This document shows positions 13,043-13,051 of a stretch of 13,051 nucleotides of DNA, one piece after another. Positions within the stretch are counted from its first letter, which is position 1, and each line of letters starts with the position of its first letter. The DNA lies in NCBI GenBank assembly GCA_964493985.1, contig CAZBQL010000088.1, forward strand, positions 1 through 13,051, given 5' to 3'. The position numbers and the translations under genes were made by a program. The stretch is from MGML01 sp964493985 (GTDB lineage Bacteria > Chloroflexota > Dehalococcoidia > Dehalococcoidales > UBA2162). The notes beneath the pieces are model-generated. The model was not told where the DNA came from. It made no database searches and saw nothing but the letters and a program-made list of their open reading frames with translations.

Positions 13043-13051
13043 TTCAACTAG

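Overview
The window is an ordinary bacterial chromosome segment (a draft scaffold, with one run of exactly 100 N) that carries housekeeping genes and one small accessory island. The flanks look close to 50-57% GC and the island clearly lower (hand counts of sample lines). The gene set is bacterial: a PlsY acyltransferase, a MutL with the endonuclease motif, PcrA/UvrD, an ammonia-type NadE, an FmdB zinc ribbon and a DUF763 protein. It fits an anaerobic Chloroflexota lineage such as Dehalococcoidia. That placement is a guess from gene content and was not tested.

Layout. Positions 1-67 hold the 5' part of a tRNA-Pro(GGG) on the minus strand. YggS (PLP homeostasis) and a MobB GTPase with a C-terminal extension follow on the plus strand. 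MutL lies on the minus strand, and the N gap sits just behind its complete consensus promoter. PcrA (minus) ends on the other side of the gap. PlsY (plus) diverges from pcrA and converges on nadE (minus). NadE diverges from a family-3 amidohydrolase (plus), and the two promoters appear to share one 12-bp palindrome. At the right end fmdB, a DUF763 gene and an RlmB-type rRNA methyltransferase form a tight plus-strand operon.

The accessory region (about 9.04-10.83 kb) is AT-richer. It contains a two-gene, translationally coupled minus-strand module: a large protein of about 317 aa that I cannot assign to a named family, followed by a VapC-like PIN domain protein. The large protein ends in a short tail that resembles toxin-binding tails of antitoxins. 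The PIN protein has Gln in place of one of its usual acidic residues. Diverged copies of a heptamer-based repeat (TTAGNNN period) lie on both sides of the module in inverted orientation. A third copy lies between mobB and mutL. This module and its repeats are the best candidates for something undescribed here.

Regulation visible in the sequence is mostly sigma-70-like. There are strong TTGACA-type promoters for mutL and plsY. The mutL promoter carries a perfect dyad in its spacer. The pcrA and yggS promoters are extended -10 (TGN) elements placed so close to the start codon that the transcripts may be leaderless or nearly so.
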